Part shown: one piece after another, positions 1 through 11,521 of the stretch
How the letters are laid out: the number at the start of each line of letters is the position of its first letter
Numbering within the stretch: position 1 is the first letter of the stretch
NCBI GenBank assembly: GCA_031841125.1
Contig: CM063114.1
Coordinates: 30,945,266-31,009,265 of the forward strand
Origin: Acanthococcus lagerstroemiae
Taxonomy: Eukaryota > Arthropoda > Insecta > Hemiptera > Eriococcidae
Length of the DNA: 64,000 nt
Direction of reading: 5' to 3'
Notes under the pieces: model-generated
The model's input: only the letters and a program-made list of their open reading frames with translations
Told to the model about the DNA's origin: nothing
Databases searched by the model: none
Position numbers and translations under genes: made by a program

Positions 1-1296
1 TTGACGAATGAGCAGAAGCGCTAAAATTGAAAATCTAAATGCCTCGAGGATATATGTTTTTTATCAGACGACTATACGACCGGTCATATAATGACGATGT
101 GCCAGACGTGTAACAAGTAGTCTCTAATGAACCGTTAATTATTGCAGTTAAACAAATCAATTTAACTATACATTGCATAAATGGCGCTAGTGCTAAGTGT
201 TAGAACTATTGGCTAATGCGTTGTACAATAAGTCTGTATTAGCTTTTTTTGCATCTTGGTCAAGGAATTCTTCGGAAAACCGAGAATGTTTCAAGGACAA
301 AAGCATCTTCGAAATTCATCGTACATATTTGTACATCATGTAGGAAACGTAGTCATTGGTACCTCTCATTTTAGTGATTTTATCGCCGTTCGAGTTAATT
401 AGAAATATTCATATTTAATGTGGAAAAAAACGCCCGTTTTAAAAAAGTTTGCCTATATTGACCTCTTTTTTCCATTTTCGTTTTCCTTGTTCTTCCGTGT
501 GTATGTTTTGAATTAACTTACCAAAGCTCTTCTCTATTTTTACGTTTATAGAGGCCTGTGTACGTTCTCGTTGATATGGAATTAATAATTCCATCAAGTC
601 TCAGTTTTGAATTTCGAAGCCTTGTGTGTATATGACAGGCTTTCTAAACTGGCTCGCGTTCCCGAGACAGAAGAACAGCAAACGGTATATTTGCAAATTT
701 TCCATTCCGTTGTTACCATAGAAAATATCATACCTCTAGTGTTGGCCGTTCTACATTTTTAGTTTTTCAGACAACCTTCTGCTTTATTTATGATGTGCAG
801 TTCGTTCATTTCCGATGGTTTTGGTCATCTCAGAGTAAATGTAGATACGAAACCTCATTGACAGTTTTCTCATTTCATTGTAGAATAGTACTTTAGAGAA
901 GCTTATGAACCGTGCACTGTGTTATTATTCCCCGATGCAATGCAACTCGTTAATCGAATCGGGAAAGAATTGAATTAAAATTTAGACGAAAATTGAATAT
1001 TCAATTTGTCGAGTGAAAACCGAGGACGCATGTGCTGAATTTATGGAATCAAACGTCAGAAAGATAGCGTCGTTGTCACATGTAAATTGTATGAGACGAG
1101 GCCACGCAAAAAACATCCTCTCGATATTGGCAATATTGAAACATGTTCAATATCCGTCGAATAAAAATGAGACACTGAATGAGTATGATGAGCTTAGCTG
1201 CGTCATATGCGTGTGGAAGGGGGAGGGGCGGGATTTGAAAAAATTCAGTCCACGCCGAGGAGTATATTTTCCGAATTGTCTACTTTTGAAGCTTGA
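1..1296. other. AT-rich non-coding DNA, nothing recognised
   Basis: No open frame with recognisable protein similarity and no repeat structure was seen. The open frame beginning at 1013 runs into the repeat at 1297 and reads like chance sequence. Confidence 0.5.
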
Positions 1297-1564
1297 TAGG
1301 GTAGCTACTTTCTGGGAAACTGGAAACAGTCAGGAAAAGTCAGGGAATTGCTGTATTTTGATCAAAATTAGGGAACTTTTCGAGAATAATAAGAACTGAA
1401 GAGTACACATAATTTTCATAGTAGTCAATGAATATATTTAAACTCAGTATCTTCAAAGCTGTGGGCAATACTAGCTTTAAAAGATGTCTGGGAAAATGTG
1501 GAAAATTGGTCTGGAAAACTGGGAATAGTCAAGGAAATCGTTCTAAGAAAAAGTGGCTACCCTG
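1297..1564. repeat. Short TIR-bounded repeat of the 'GTCAGGGAAAAGTC' type
   Basis: The left end reads AGGGTAGCTAC and the right end GTGGCTACCCT, its near-complement. The interior is rich in phrases such as 'tctgggaaactgg' and 'gtcagggaa'. The same vocabulary occurs at 28.0, 33.6, 36.2 and 36.6 kb, so this is probably a relative of the CAGGGWGTC family described at 36,583. I saw no clear target duplication. Confidence 0.45.
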
Positions 1565-1965
1565 TTAGATCTAAGGCTAACTTCAAATTGTATTTTTCTA
1601 CACAAAGCCTGTAGCGAAGTCTTTATCCGAGTTGATGCAAGAAACTATGGACATGACCTTTGATGAAGCCAAATTTCTTGAACGGGTGTAGGGAATCGAT
1701 TTAAGGTATTGCACTCCATCTTTATTGATTATGTCAGATGGGAAAATTGATAATATATCTCACATATTAACATGATTTTCACAGGTGACTCAAGGGGGAG
1801 AGGTGGTAAGAACGACAACCATTCTACCATGTTTTGATAGCGTGTCTAAAAATCCATGTAACTTTTAGACCTGGTGGTTAAAAAAATACATACTTCAGTA
1901 TTAGTTGGTGTATGTATAGTTTCCATTATCTCCAAATTCCTTAGTGTGGAGCAAATATGCAGCAT

Positions 1966-3189
1966 CAGGGTGTCTATAGGTGCTGAAAAGTCTTTCAAGT
2001 CCTTCAATTCCTGAATTTTGAAAGTAGGTCCTAAAAGTCGTGAAAAATGCTGAAATTCAAAAAAAAAAAATTGAAAAGTCCTTCATTTTTGTTTATATTT
2101 GTACGCATTTTTAAAACCACACCCCTCAAAAGCAACGTTCATTGTAAAAGATTAGTATTTTCGCAGTAATAATAATTATCCAACACAATGAATGAGAATG
2201 TTTTAAAAGTGTGCTTGATTCACTGTTTGTTAATTATTAAAATCAAAAAAAAAAAAGCACACTCAAGAAAAAAATGGAAAATATGACAAAATGTTGATAT
2301 TTCAGGTGTGTTTTTTCATGGAGGGGAACTTTTTTTGATGGGAGTCGTTAAGAGACGTTCTGTATAACATATTGGTAAGATGGGCTGACAGGGAGGGGAC
2401 TCTGTATTTTGGCATAGCAATCAAAATGATGAATGCCCTGCCGAAGGACACATGAAAAAGTCCATGCCGACAGACAATAGCAAACAAAAAGTGTTCTGTC
2501 GTCGATTAGTAGATTCCAAAACAAAAAATTATTTGAAGAGTTGATAAAAGCGTACTAATCCATTAATTAGACGTAATTATTTTTGGATGATGAGCGTCTA
2601 TCGTTGCATAAAGATGACCACGCTGAAGGACGAATTTTACTTTTGTACTCTTAATTTTAGACTATAATATGCAAATATACGAGTTTTGTCACTGAAAAAC
2701 CGTAATTTGGTATGCGGACCGTATTTCTCTGATAAGAATATACAGTTTGACCATTAATTGTGACGAAAAAATATTGAAACGCCTGTTCTGTGATTGGTTA
2801 AAAAAGAGCCATGCCGATGGACAGAAAGTCAATGAACAATTCTCAAAGCTAACCATACTGACTCCCACCTACGAAGATGCGATTTCAATGTTTCCTTGTG
2901 ATTCCTTCATCCATTTAAAGTAGAACTAGCTTGAAAATTTAGAAAAAGAAATAATAATAAAAATCGTTCGGGGGGCAGCCATGCCGACGGACATACTTAG
3001 TCCAATTTTGACTCATTAAAAGTGGATCAAATTTTCTTCTATGAAAGCTTGAAAAATTAGAACTGAGTGATATCTATCAACAGAAAAAAAAGGGGGAAAT
3101 GGCTGTATCATTAATAACCCGGCTACAGTCCTGCAAAGGGTCCTGAAAAAGTATTTCATTTTTACTTTTCAATTTCTGTAGACACCCTG
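1966..3189. mobile_element. Non-autonomous TIR element, CAGGGTGTCTA ends
   Basis: The left end is CAGGGTGTCTATAG and the right end CTGTAGACACCCTG, forming inverted termini about 1.2 kb apart. Just inside the left end is the 'aaaagtc.ttcaagtcc' vocabulary shared with the other members in this window. The interior carries three copies of ATGCCGAYRGACA near 2464, 2812 and 2980. No coding capacity was recognised. No target duplication was found, so the boundaries rest on the inverted ends alone. Family membership is inferred from the ends. Confidence 0.55.
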
Positions 3190-4814
3190 AGGCCAAATTA
3201 GAATTCTTTAGGGTGTCTGAGGAAAAAGTCCAGCAGTCAGAATTATGTTACATTTACTAATATATATAATCGCTCTCGAAAATGCCCGTTTTTGTGGAAG
3301 TTTACCTCTCCCCCCAATGGTTCTAAATTTTTGCGAAAATTTGGTATATAGAGCATATAACGTAGAAAAAGTGGCCAAGCAAGGCTAAGCAAAACTCGAG
3401 CAATTTTACTTCTTAGGAGGACATCCTGGAGTATCTTTTCAGTTCTGCGTAGCGAAGTATCGTTCGAGGCCTGTTTCCAAAGAGTCTTGAGTGAGAGTAA
3501 GTTTGGATTAGGTCTGTATAAATTTCAACAATGCCTGAATATTTCATGTTCAAGGGAGGGAGAGGGGTTTGATATTTTTAGAACCATCATAAAGGGATTG
3601 ATGTATTTTAAGATAGACTGACTGAATGTTATCGAATATCAATAGTGTCTATTGGGCTGTGAAATTGGTTGAATGATCTCCGCAAGAATCTGATGGGTAT
3701 TGACGAAACCTAAAAGCTGCCAAATGAGTCATAGATGTGTACAAAGAAGTTTCAAACGCATTACACCGAATCTTACTTTCAGGTTTTAATTCTGATAAAA
3801 GGAAAATTGACTACTCATTAAAATAATGTTATTTTTCATTCTGTTTCAGGTGAGTTCAAAGTGCATTAAGAATGGAGTTGAAAAACTAATCGTGATTGAG
3901 GATCGATCTAGATTTTGAACAGCGTCGCAAGCGGTAATAAATTCTACAGCATTAACATATCTAGCAGTCGGCAATTCTGCAGATCGCAGTTTTACGTTGT
4001 AAATGTCGAAAAAAATGATTGATTGTTGCAATAAAAATGAACACCTTCCAATGTAGGTAACACCTTCACGTAATGTGAATCAGATCACTGAAATATTTTC
4101 GGTAAACCATCAGCTTCGAAGGCATACGAATACTTAATTTATCCACATCGTACTGAATTGTGTTTCTGGGTAAAAAATACAGACGTAGGTGGTTCGAGCC
4201 TGCTGCGACCAAATGCGTGTATTTTCATATCCGTGCATGTCGTATATAGACGATGCCTTGTACAGGATATTAAGGTTTCCTGTACAGAATAACATTCATT
4301 CAAAATCTGGCGTTTTAATCGGAAAAAGTTTCAGAATGTAAAATAGCAATAAATCATGTTTCTGGCTTCGAGAAAAAAAAGTTCGTGCGAAGGAACCCTT
4401 TAATCCTTAATCGTGTTGGGCGTTTCAGCTTTCGATGGTACCCAGAGGAGGTGGACTGGAAACCATTATTGTATTTACACTATACAGTGCATCAATTTTG
4501 GATTGAAAATGTTGTTTTCTGTAAGCATAGATAAATTTAATGCGATTTTGCGAACGCTGGGAAGATGTTTCGTTTTTACAATAGGAAGGTTGTGTGGTGA
4601 ACAAGGTGTATCCAGGGAATGGAAAAACACTGACTGTTAGATTTAGCTGGACTATCACTAAACTTGGTTGGAAAATTTCAGATGTTGACTGGTTGTACAA
4701 CACAAATCAGGAAAAAAAACTCTGTTTTTAGGAGCTGTCTAGTTGAAGAAATTCGCTCTCCAGTAGTGCCGCTGCGGTGGTACGCTCTTTCTAGTAAATA
4801 TTACACTTCTATTT
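3190..4814. other. AT-rich non-coding DNA, nothing recognised
   Basis: No coding or structured repeat signal that I can support. A GGTTCGAGCC string near 4193 resembles a pol III B box but has no A box at tRNA spacing. Confidence 0.4.
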
Positions 4815-5235
4815 CAAATCCAGATATCAAGGGTGATTTTTCAAAAAAAAATTAGAACTGGGAATAGAAAACATTTAGGTTCCTCCCGTCCTCCTCTCAG
4901 CGGTTTCACTTCTGCATACCTTTGGTGAGTGTTGCAATTCAGCTTCAAATCTAGCTGGTAAGGGTGACTATTTCAAATAAGTTGTGGAATTGGGAATGGA
5001 AAACATTTGAGTCTCTCCTCCTAGAAATTTTCCTTCGATATGCCTCTGTTAATGAACATAGCGGTTCCACCAAATCCTCATTATAAGAGTGACTGTTTCT
5101 ACAAAGTTGGAACTGTGAATAGGGGTTGGGTTTCCTTCATCACTAGCAATTTCGCTTCAGTATGCCCCTGTTAGTGAAGTGTTTCGGTTCTGATTCAAAT
5201 CAAATTGTTAGAGACTCTTCCAACAAATTTGATAT
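4815..5235 (+). repeat. Diverged tandem repeat, ~125-bp period
   Basis: The phrase 'caaatc..g....aagggtgacttttcaaa...tggaactgggaatagaaaacattt' recurs near 4816, 4946, 5070 and 5197. Units differ by many substitutions and small indels, so this is an old array. The array ends where the TIR element at 5237 begins. Confidence 0.55.
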
Positions 5236-5236
5236 C

Positions 5237-6114
5237 CAGGGCGGCCATTTAGTCACATTTTCAACCTTTTGTCACCTTAGGTCACCAGGTCACCTTTCAG
5301 AAATTTGGTCACTAAAGTGACTTTTTATGTAAGAAGTCACCTTTTTTCTTTAAAGTTTTTCTAAATAATTCTAAAAATCAAAACAATATGTAGAGCCAGT
5401 GTGTTGAACATTTTCAAAAGATAATAAAATAAATTAAAATCGAAATACTACTTGGTAGCGCTCTCTATCAAAAACTGTCCTACTTACTGATCAACAGTAT
5501 GTAGGACAGTAGCTCAGTATGTACTGTACTAAATACTAACCACTAGGGCTTCAAAATATATTCAATAAAAAACGGAAAAGATGCACATATTTTATGAGCT
5601 TATTCTGTTGAAATTATGCCTAAAATTTCCCTTAAAAAAAATCAAATTATGGAAAAATATTCCCACACAATATGGGTATTATTTTGCAGGGAAAAATGGA
5701 AGGAAATGGACGGTAAACCTAATAAATTAATAATTTAAGAAGATTTGTAAAAAATTTGAATTTTTATAAAATAAAATAATTCTGAATTATTAAATTCTAA
5801 AACAAAACCATTTATTCGAATTTCTTAAACTTAGAACATCGAAATTGTTAAACTCAAATAATTATAATTACACATTTGAATTAGAATTACAAGAGGATGA
5901 TTAAATGTTTTCTCAAGTGAGAAAATATGAAGAATTGGTTTAAGGGGTGAGAGAAGAAAACTTCTTTGCATCACCATCGATGTGCTTACTACTGTATAAT
6001 ATACATATACTATTTTTTAAAAGTCTTTGAAAGAAGTGGCATGTTGGTTTGATAATGGTCACTGTTTGGTCACTTTTTCAACTTTTTCGAGAAAAAAATT
6101 GAGTGGCCGCCTTG
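5237..6114. mobile_element. Non-autonomous TIR element, CAGGGCGGCCA ends
   Basis: The left end reads CAGGGCGGCCATTTAGTCAC and the right end GTGGCCGCCTTG, which is the complement CAAGGCGGCCAC. Subterminal 'ggtcacttttt' motifs occur inverted at both sides ('ggtcacctttcag' near 5290, 'ggtcactttttc' near 6068). The interior is AT-rich with no coding. The CAGGG-type start suggests hAT, but no 8-bp duplication is clear, so the superfamily is a guess. Confidence 0.6.
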
Positions 6115-7456
6115 GGTATCGGGAATATTGAAAATCGATTAATCTTTTCTTAGCCACGCGTCTAATATAATTGGCATAATTTTTCAGGCATTGTGAAATG
6201 TATTTTTTGATAATTCACGTATGTACTGCAAAATGAGTTCCAACAAGAGGATGTAATATAACTGCGTGTTGTTTTTCTTTTTGTATGCTTACTGAAACAT
6301 TACAACAGGCCTACTTGTGAGAACTCTTCAGTTGAGTGCGTGCTTAATGAGCAATGACGGGTTAAAATCAACGGTACAACGAATGAGGCGATTTTACGTT
6401 GAATGTATTCTTTTTAAATGAAAATGTGCTGCCTAGCTGACCATAATATGCGTTCACATAAACATTTTCAACGTGTGTATTGATTTACTCTTTACGGCAT
6501 TCGTTTTTCTCTTCTTCTTTCTTTTTAAATTCCTAACATTTATTTCCCCAAGTTGGTGCATTTTTGTTTTCGTTCGTTTTACTGAACAATCAATTACCTT
6601 TTTCAGATTTACTGTTACACGTATGTACCTACATTTTTTTAAACGTAAGTACCCGATAGTGTTGTGTATTGTGTAAAAGCGTGATTTGTTATACATGCAA
6701 TCACACGTGAAATGAGGATTTAAAAGAATCGAAGTGAGTTTTTTCTTGTATACGATTTCAAGTATTATTTTTTCTCTGTACAATAGATGTTCGAACTTTA
6801 TGCACGCTAGAGGGACCGTGTATCATCATTACACGTTTACATCTGTTTTCCATCATTTTTATTTATTTATTTATAATTGTGGATTGGCGGACCTTCTTCT
6901 CTGACATAACTAGTAGATGTATTTGGCAAAACGTTTTCAGAGATCAGCTCATCTTCAGTGCTTTACTTTTTTTTTTTTTTCACTACTAAAAATGAAAATC
7001 TTAAGACTGTTTCTATTTGGTATGGTTAGAGTAATACCGTATGGTGAATATAGTATGTCTTGTCTTCTTATTGGTTATCGTACCCGAAGGCCTGTCTTTG
7101 AAAGTTCCCTTCCTTAAACATGGATAGATTTTCAGATTTTCTCATTCCCTAAACTGGCGTGAAGAAAGGCTTAATAATCATTTATCGCTTGAAATAATTA
7201 AATCTCATTCATACAGGTGTAACACAGAACCTTTTTTTCTCTATTGCGAAGTCACATCGATGCAGAATTAACGAAGTTAACAGATGCTAAGGCCTACTTA
7301 TCTTATCATTGTATATGAGGTGACGCTGTATGCGCCGAATGCTCAGACCTTGTAGTCCATCTCACTTTTCCTCAGGTTGCTGTTAAGGATTAGCTCAGTA
7401 GCCGCATTTTTACAGCTAAAATGAGAATTTTACTGAGTTATACCCCATTCACTTCA
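6115..7456. other. AT-rich non-coding DNA, nothing recognised
   Basis: Contains a short TTTA run near 6850 and a T-run near 6968. No coding or transposon ends were recognised. Confidence 0.4.
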
Positions 7457-8863
7457 TAATAATAATAATAAGCAACCTTTATTACGATTGGGCTAGTACA
7501 TTGTTTACAGATATATTGACAGTTTACTGTAAAGAAAGAACAAACAAAGTATAAAAATTATGTCATGCTTTACTATTCAATACCCCCTAGCTCCCATCGT
7601 ACGCCCAGCCTTGGGCATAGGTCTCTCCTCTACCCGTTTCCAGCGCTTCCTGTGTCTGGCATCCTCATCCAAGCTATCCCAGCTGTTTGGATAATTTCGT
7701 CCTCCCACCTTCTTTTTGCCTCCTTACTTTCCTTTTTTTGTCCCTTGGATGCCATACGAGTATCCTTCCTTCCCACCTACCTTCCTCCCTCCTGGTCACG
7801 TGTCCTGCGTAGTCAAATTTCAATTTTTTGGCTTTGAACCTACAGTCCACTACTTCTGACCGTTGCGTTTCGTACCCTGTCTTTCTTTTTCACTCCAATC
7901 ATGGATCATCACTCCATCGATATCTGTGTTAGCCCTGCTAGCTGTCGGTCAGTGGGGGCCCAGGTCTGAGTACCGTATGTTAATACCGGTTGGACGTTGC
8001 TCTCAAAAATTTTTTCCTTCATTGACATATTGAACTTGCCTTTGAAGATCTTCTTTAGCCTCCAGTCACTCGCCCACGCTCCAGATTTCCTTCTTTTGAG
8101 TTCTTTTTCTAGCCTGTCCGAAAATGATATTAACTGTCCTAGATAAATGGCTTCCTCACTCTTATTAATTTCCGTTCCACCTATAACAATTTTCGTTTCT
8201 TCTGGACAGTTGGTCAGTAATACAGTTTTTTTGGTATTGATTACCAACCCTGCTTCAAAACCCGCTGTTCTAAGTTCTTCCGCCATCTGTTCGAGTTCTT
8301 CCCTATTCCGAGCAATGAGGGCTACATCGTCCGCGAATCGCAGGTTATTAAATTTTTTCCCGTCCACCCCTATCCCCCTCTCTTCCCAGTTTAACTTATT
8401 AAATACATTATCTAAAGTACACTTGAATAAATTTTGGGAGAGAGGGTCACCCTGTTTCACCCCCTTTCACCTCCTTTTTAAGTTTGAATTTTGCTCCCAC
8501 TCTATCCAGTTTTACTCTTCCTTCTGCAATTTCGTAGATTTTCATCAAGATTTTTATATATTTGGCCTGAATTCCTTGTTGGTTTAGAGCGTTCCAGAAG
8601 TAGTTGAGGTGTACAGAATCAAACGCGTTTTGAAAGTCGATTAACAGTATGAAAATGGGTATATTGAATTCGTTGCATTTTTCGATCAGTTGGCTGATCA
8701 CAAAAATCTGATCAATTGTGGATCTTCCTTTCCGGAAACCCGCCTGCTCCTGACTTTGGCAACTGTCTAGTTGATTATAAATTCTATTTTTCAAAACCTT
8801 TGCGAAAACCTTCGACACATTTGACGTGAGACTAATCGGTCTGTAATTGCTTATATCCTTCAT
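7457..8863 (-). mobile_element. 5'-truncated RTE-type LINE with 3' tail
   Basis: On the - strand this runs from the reverse transcriptase core (8863) to a 3' end at about 7458, where a (TTA)n microsatellite tail follows 'taataaaggttgc'. A short microsatellite tail instead of poly(A) is typical of RTE elements. Between the RT stop and the tail is ~450 bp of 3' sequence. The 5' side is cut at about 8864, directly next to a different LINE remnant. RTE assignment rests on the RT protein described in the next entry. Confidence 0.7.
7909..8863 (-). pseudogene. RTE-type reverse transcriptase, frameshifted fragment
   Basis: Read on the - strand, the first frame (8863 to about 8450) contains NYRPISLTSNVSKVFAKVL, the 'QAGFRKGRSTIDQIF' motif and LLIDFQNAFDSVH with the first catalytic Asp. 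The second frame (about 8460 to 7909) contains KQGDPLSQNLF, then NLRFADDVALIA with the FADD catalytic box, and VQPVLTYGTQTW near the end. A single-base shift at about 8450-8463 breaks the reading between KKEVKGG and KQGDPLS. The endonuclease domain is missing. The order and motif wording match RTE/BovB-like reverse transcriptases. It would have copied element RNA at the target nick (known for the family). This copy is dead. Confidence 0.85.
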
Positions 8864-9640
8864 TGGGTGTTGGATACTCCAATCCCAATGCTTCGCGTCT
8901 TTTTCCTGCTATTGCTGGACACTGACATATGATGTGAATCGAGGTTTCCTCCTCTTCTCCGCAGTGTCTACAGGAGTTGCTTTTCACCACTTTTATTTTA
9001 TACCCATGCGTTTTGTGGCTCCATGACCAGTTAGTCGTCCGACCATGGGTCTAGCATGTTTTCTGTCGAGCCCCTAGTAGGAATTCGGCGTACTTACCGG
9101 GGCTGTCCCTATCAGTGTTTTGCTGATTTTCATGCCACTGGCTATCTGCCAGTGCATTTCCATTTGCTTCTTCATCCAAACCCTCACCTTTTTTATGCCC
9201 TCTTTCGCTAGCCTAATTCGTGATCGTGTTCCCTTTCATGCTGCAGTCCCCAGGTGTCCATAGTATGGTGACACGGTTCTCCTGAGCAAGGGCGTATAAT
9301 TTGTTGATGCAGTCCGCCATCACCAAGGGTGTAGTTTGGTATCCCGATAGTGCCTTTTTGGTTCGGGTTTATCGATAACCCTTTTTTTCGCACACTATTT
9401 TCCCACACATCGGAGACCCCACTGCGCTAGCTCTGCGATGGTCCCCCGGACATTTGCCGGTTACCACCACAGCTAAATTGTCAGTATAGCCTTGTGTGTA
9501 TATTTTTTGATCATTTAACTCATCCAGCAAAATGTCCACCACTAGGCTCCATATTAGGGGAAAGAGTACTCCCACTCTGCGGGCAGCCCCTGATGGTCGC
9601 GAAGAATTTCCTCAATCCGTAGAAAGAGGCCCAGCACGTT
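8864..9640 (-). pseudogene. Remnant of an RNase H-bearing LINE (I/LOA-like): RT end, RNase H and C-terminal zinc motif
   Basis: On the - strand, 9575 downward reads PLIWSLVVDILLDELNDQ, then 'QGYTDNLAVVV', a decayed YADD box (Asp residues changed). Past 9410 'GLSINPN' follows, still RT-like. In a shifted frame near 9330-9200, 'NKLYALAQENRVTILWTPG' resembles the end of an RNase H domain. At 8995-8915 CRHCGEEEETSIHIICQC is the Cys/His motif found after RNase H in such elements. Several frameshifts and a stop separate the pieces, and the RT palm upstream of 9640 is lost. Clade placement (I/LOA/R1 group with RNase H) is inferred from domain order. The 3' side abuts the RTE fragment at about 8864. 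Confidence 0.7.
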
Positions 9641-10060
9641 CCACTTCGGAAGTTCCAATGGAAATATATACATAGAAGCAAATGGGAAAATAGGGTGTAT
9701 TCCTACAAAACAAAAAATGTCAACATGACAAAGTCATTACTTTTTCGACACGATGTTATAATAGAATTTGATACAGAAGTCGAGTTACCTTGTTGACATC
9801 GATTTTTGGATCGGGTTGCACGTCGACTTGGAATTCCTTTCAATCGCCTTCAATATTGAATTCTCAGATTCAACCACAATGTTGTGTCAGAGAAGTGACG
9901 GATTTTCAATATCAACGAAATATTCCATTTGTAGGGTGTGCTCATTCACTTTTTCTTCTTCTGTAGTCCAGAGCGCTTTCGGCTGCTATGCCATCATCAG
10001 TGGAGTAGGTACCCTAAATGGTGAATTGGCACACCTTATACAAATGCAATATTACCAAAA
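9641..10060. other. Non-coding DNA, nothing recognised
   Basis: The open frame crossing this stretch into 10,259 reads mostly through the tandem repeat that follows and has no recognisable domain. Confidence 0.4.
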
Positions 10061-10570
10061 GTTCACTCACACACCAAAATGGACCCTAAAATCAATGAAA
10101 GAGTTGGTTTTTGTATCGACGGTGTTTCAAGGGTTGGAGTCGCTGATTTCGACAATTCTATCAGATTTTCGAGCCGAATCTGACGTAAGTCCTGAAGTTC
10201 AGACTGAGCAAAGTATCGGAACAGATTCTTTTGTGTCGCTGCTTTTAAAAATCCGATAAGATTCTTGATACGACCCACATTTAGGCTTCAAAGTCCAAAT
10301 TTGGCTCCTACGAATGCTATGGGCAAAATTTACCTGTTTTGTAGTATCGGAGTAGGAATTTTTAGAGCCACTGATTTCAAAAATTCAACCAGATTTTTGA
10401 TCCAGTTCCAGTTTTAGCCGCTAAGATTGAACTTTTACGTTAGTGAGGGGGAAATTGACTTTATTTGGGAAATTAAACAATGTTATAACGTGTAGGTTCT
10501 TCGATCCGTCAACTTTGGAAATCCAATCAGATAGCCAGTTTTAAGTAGTGGAATTTGTGGATATACCCCT
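10061..10570 (-). repeat. Diverged satellite-like repeat, 'TCGCTGATTTCGAAAATTC' type
   Basis: The phrase 'gtatcggagtaggaa...gagccactgatttcaaaaattcaaccagatttttgatcc' recurs with strong divergence near 10,136, 10,222, 10,363 and 10,500. The same phrase occurs at 17.1-17.6 and 35.5 kb in this orientation and as reverse complement at 18.4-19.4 kb. I call the 18.4 kb orientation '+'. No function is visible. Confidence 0.5.
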
Positions 10571-11342
10571 CCCCTCGTAATCTTTCATAATGATTCTCCA
10601 AAGATTCAAAAAACTTTCCTCTCTTCACTTGCAAATGAGTGTTTTTATCATTTCTTATTATTATCACCTTGAAATCCCCGATTCTGGTATCGGCCGTGAA
10701 TCAGGTTCTTGATCCAACCATAATTCGGTCACTCTTCAGATGTGTAAAATAGTAAAATTGACTCAGTTTAGAAGATTTAACTAAGTATTAAAATATGCGA
10801 GTTACAAATGGTGCCGTTTCTTTCGGATATTTCATTAGATTTCCAATTCGGCTCTAATCTTGGATATCAGAATTAAAATTTCATGCCCAGGAAGGAACTA
10901 GATCGACTCCTGTTAGGATTTGATCAATAGCGGATTAAAGTACAGATTTCAGTATGGGAGCGGGTTTCAAACATGTGAACATAAAATTCTTTGTACTAAC
11001 AAAAACTTGAAGAAAAAAAAAACAACTATAAGTGTAGATTTTAGCAATTTTTCAAGGTTTCTTTCTTTCGTATTAAAGAATAAAGTTCTGATTACGGTCA
11101 AATATGTATTTCTAATTTTTAATGTATAACCCTCTCCACTCGGTAGACCCGCTACTAGGTTTCGCATTTCCAAGGATTTTAAACCCGAAAATATGAACTT
11201 TTCAGGAGACACTGAAAGAAATGAAACTTTTACCTGTCAAAATATTGCACCTTTTTTCTTACACCAGATTAGAGCATTATAAGAGGGTGCACTGATACAT
11301 ATCCGTAAAGATAGTCTGTAATGGTCGTTTGAAGCCAGGAGC
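10571..11342. other. AT-rich non-coding DNA, nothing recognised
   Basis: No coding or transposon structure that I can support. Confidence 0.4.
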
Positions 11343-11521
11343 CAGGGTCGTAGCTGGAAGTTGTTTTTGCGGGGGGGGGGGGGTAGCATGCAACAATGAA
11401 TATAAAACATTTCAGCCAAAATCCGAAAAGAAATTTCTCTAATTCTATCAACCGGCTGCTAGATTTTGTCAGAAGCTTTCTTTGGAAACATAACTGAGCC
11501 GACTCCCTCGCTGTGGCCCTG
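11343..11521. repeat. Possible MITE with CAGGGTCGTAGCTGG end and G13 tract
   Basis: The left end CAGGGTCGTAGC is followed by a run of 13 G (11,371-11,383). The right end GCTGTGGCCCTG matches its complement at 9 of 12 positions. The G tract a few tens of bases inside one end recalls the CAGTAGCGTAGCCAGG MITEs elsewhere in the window. No target duplication was seen, so this is tentative. Confidence 0.3.

Noticed and set aside
4180..4215. GGTTCGAGCC, B-box-like string
   Set aside because: No A box at tRNA spacing and no cloverleaf.
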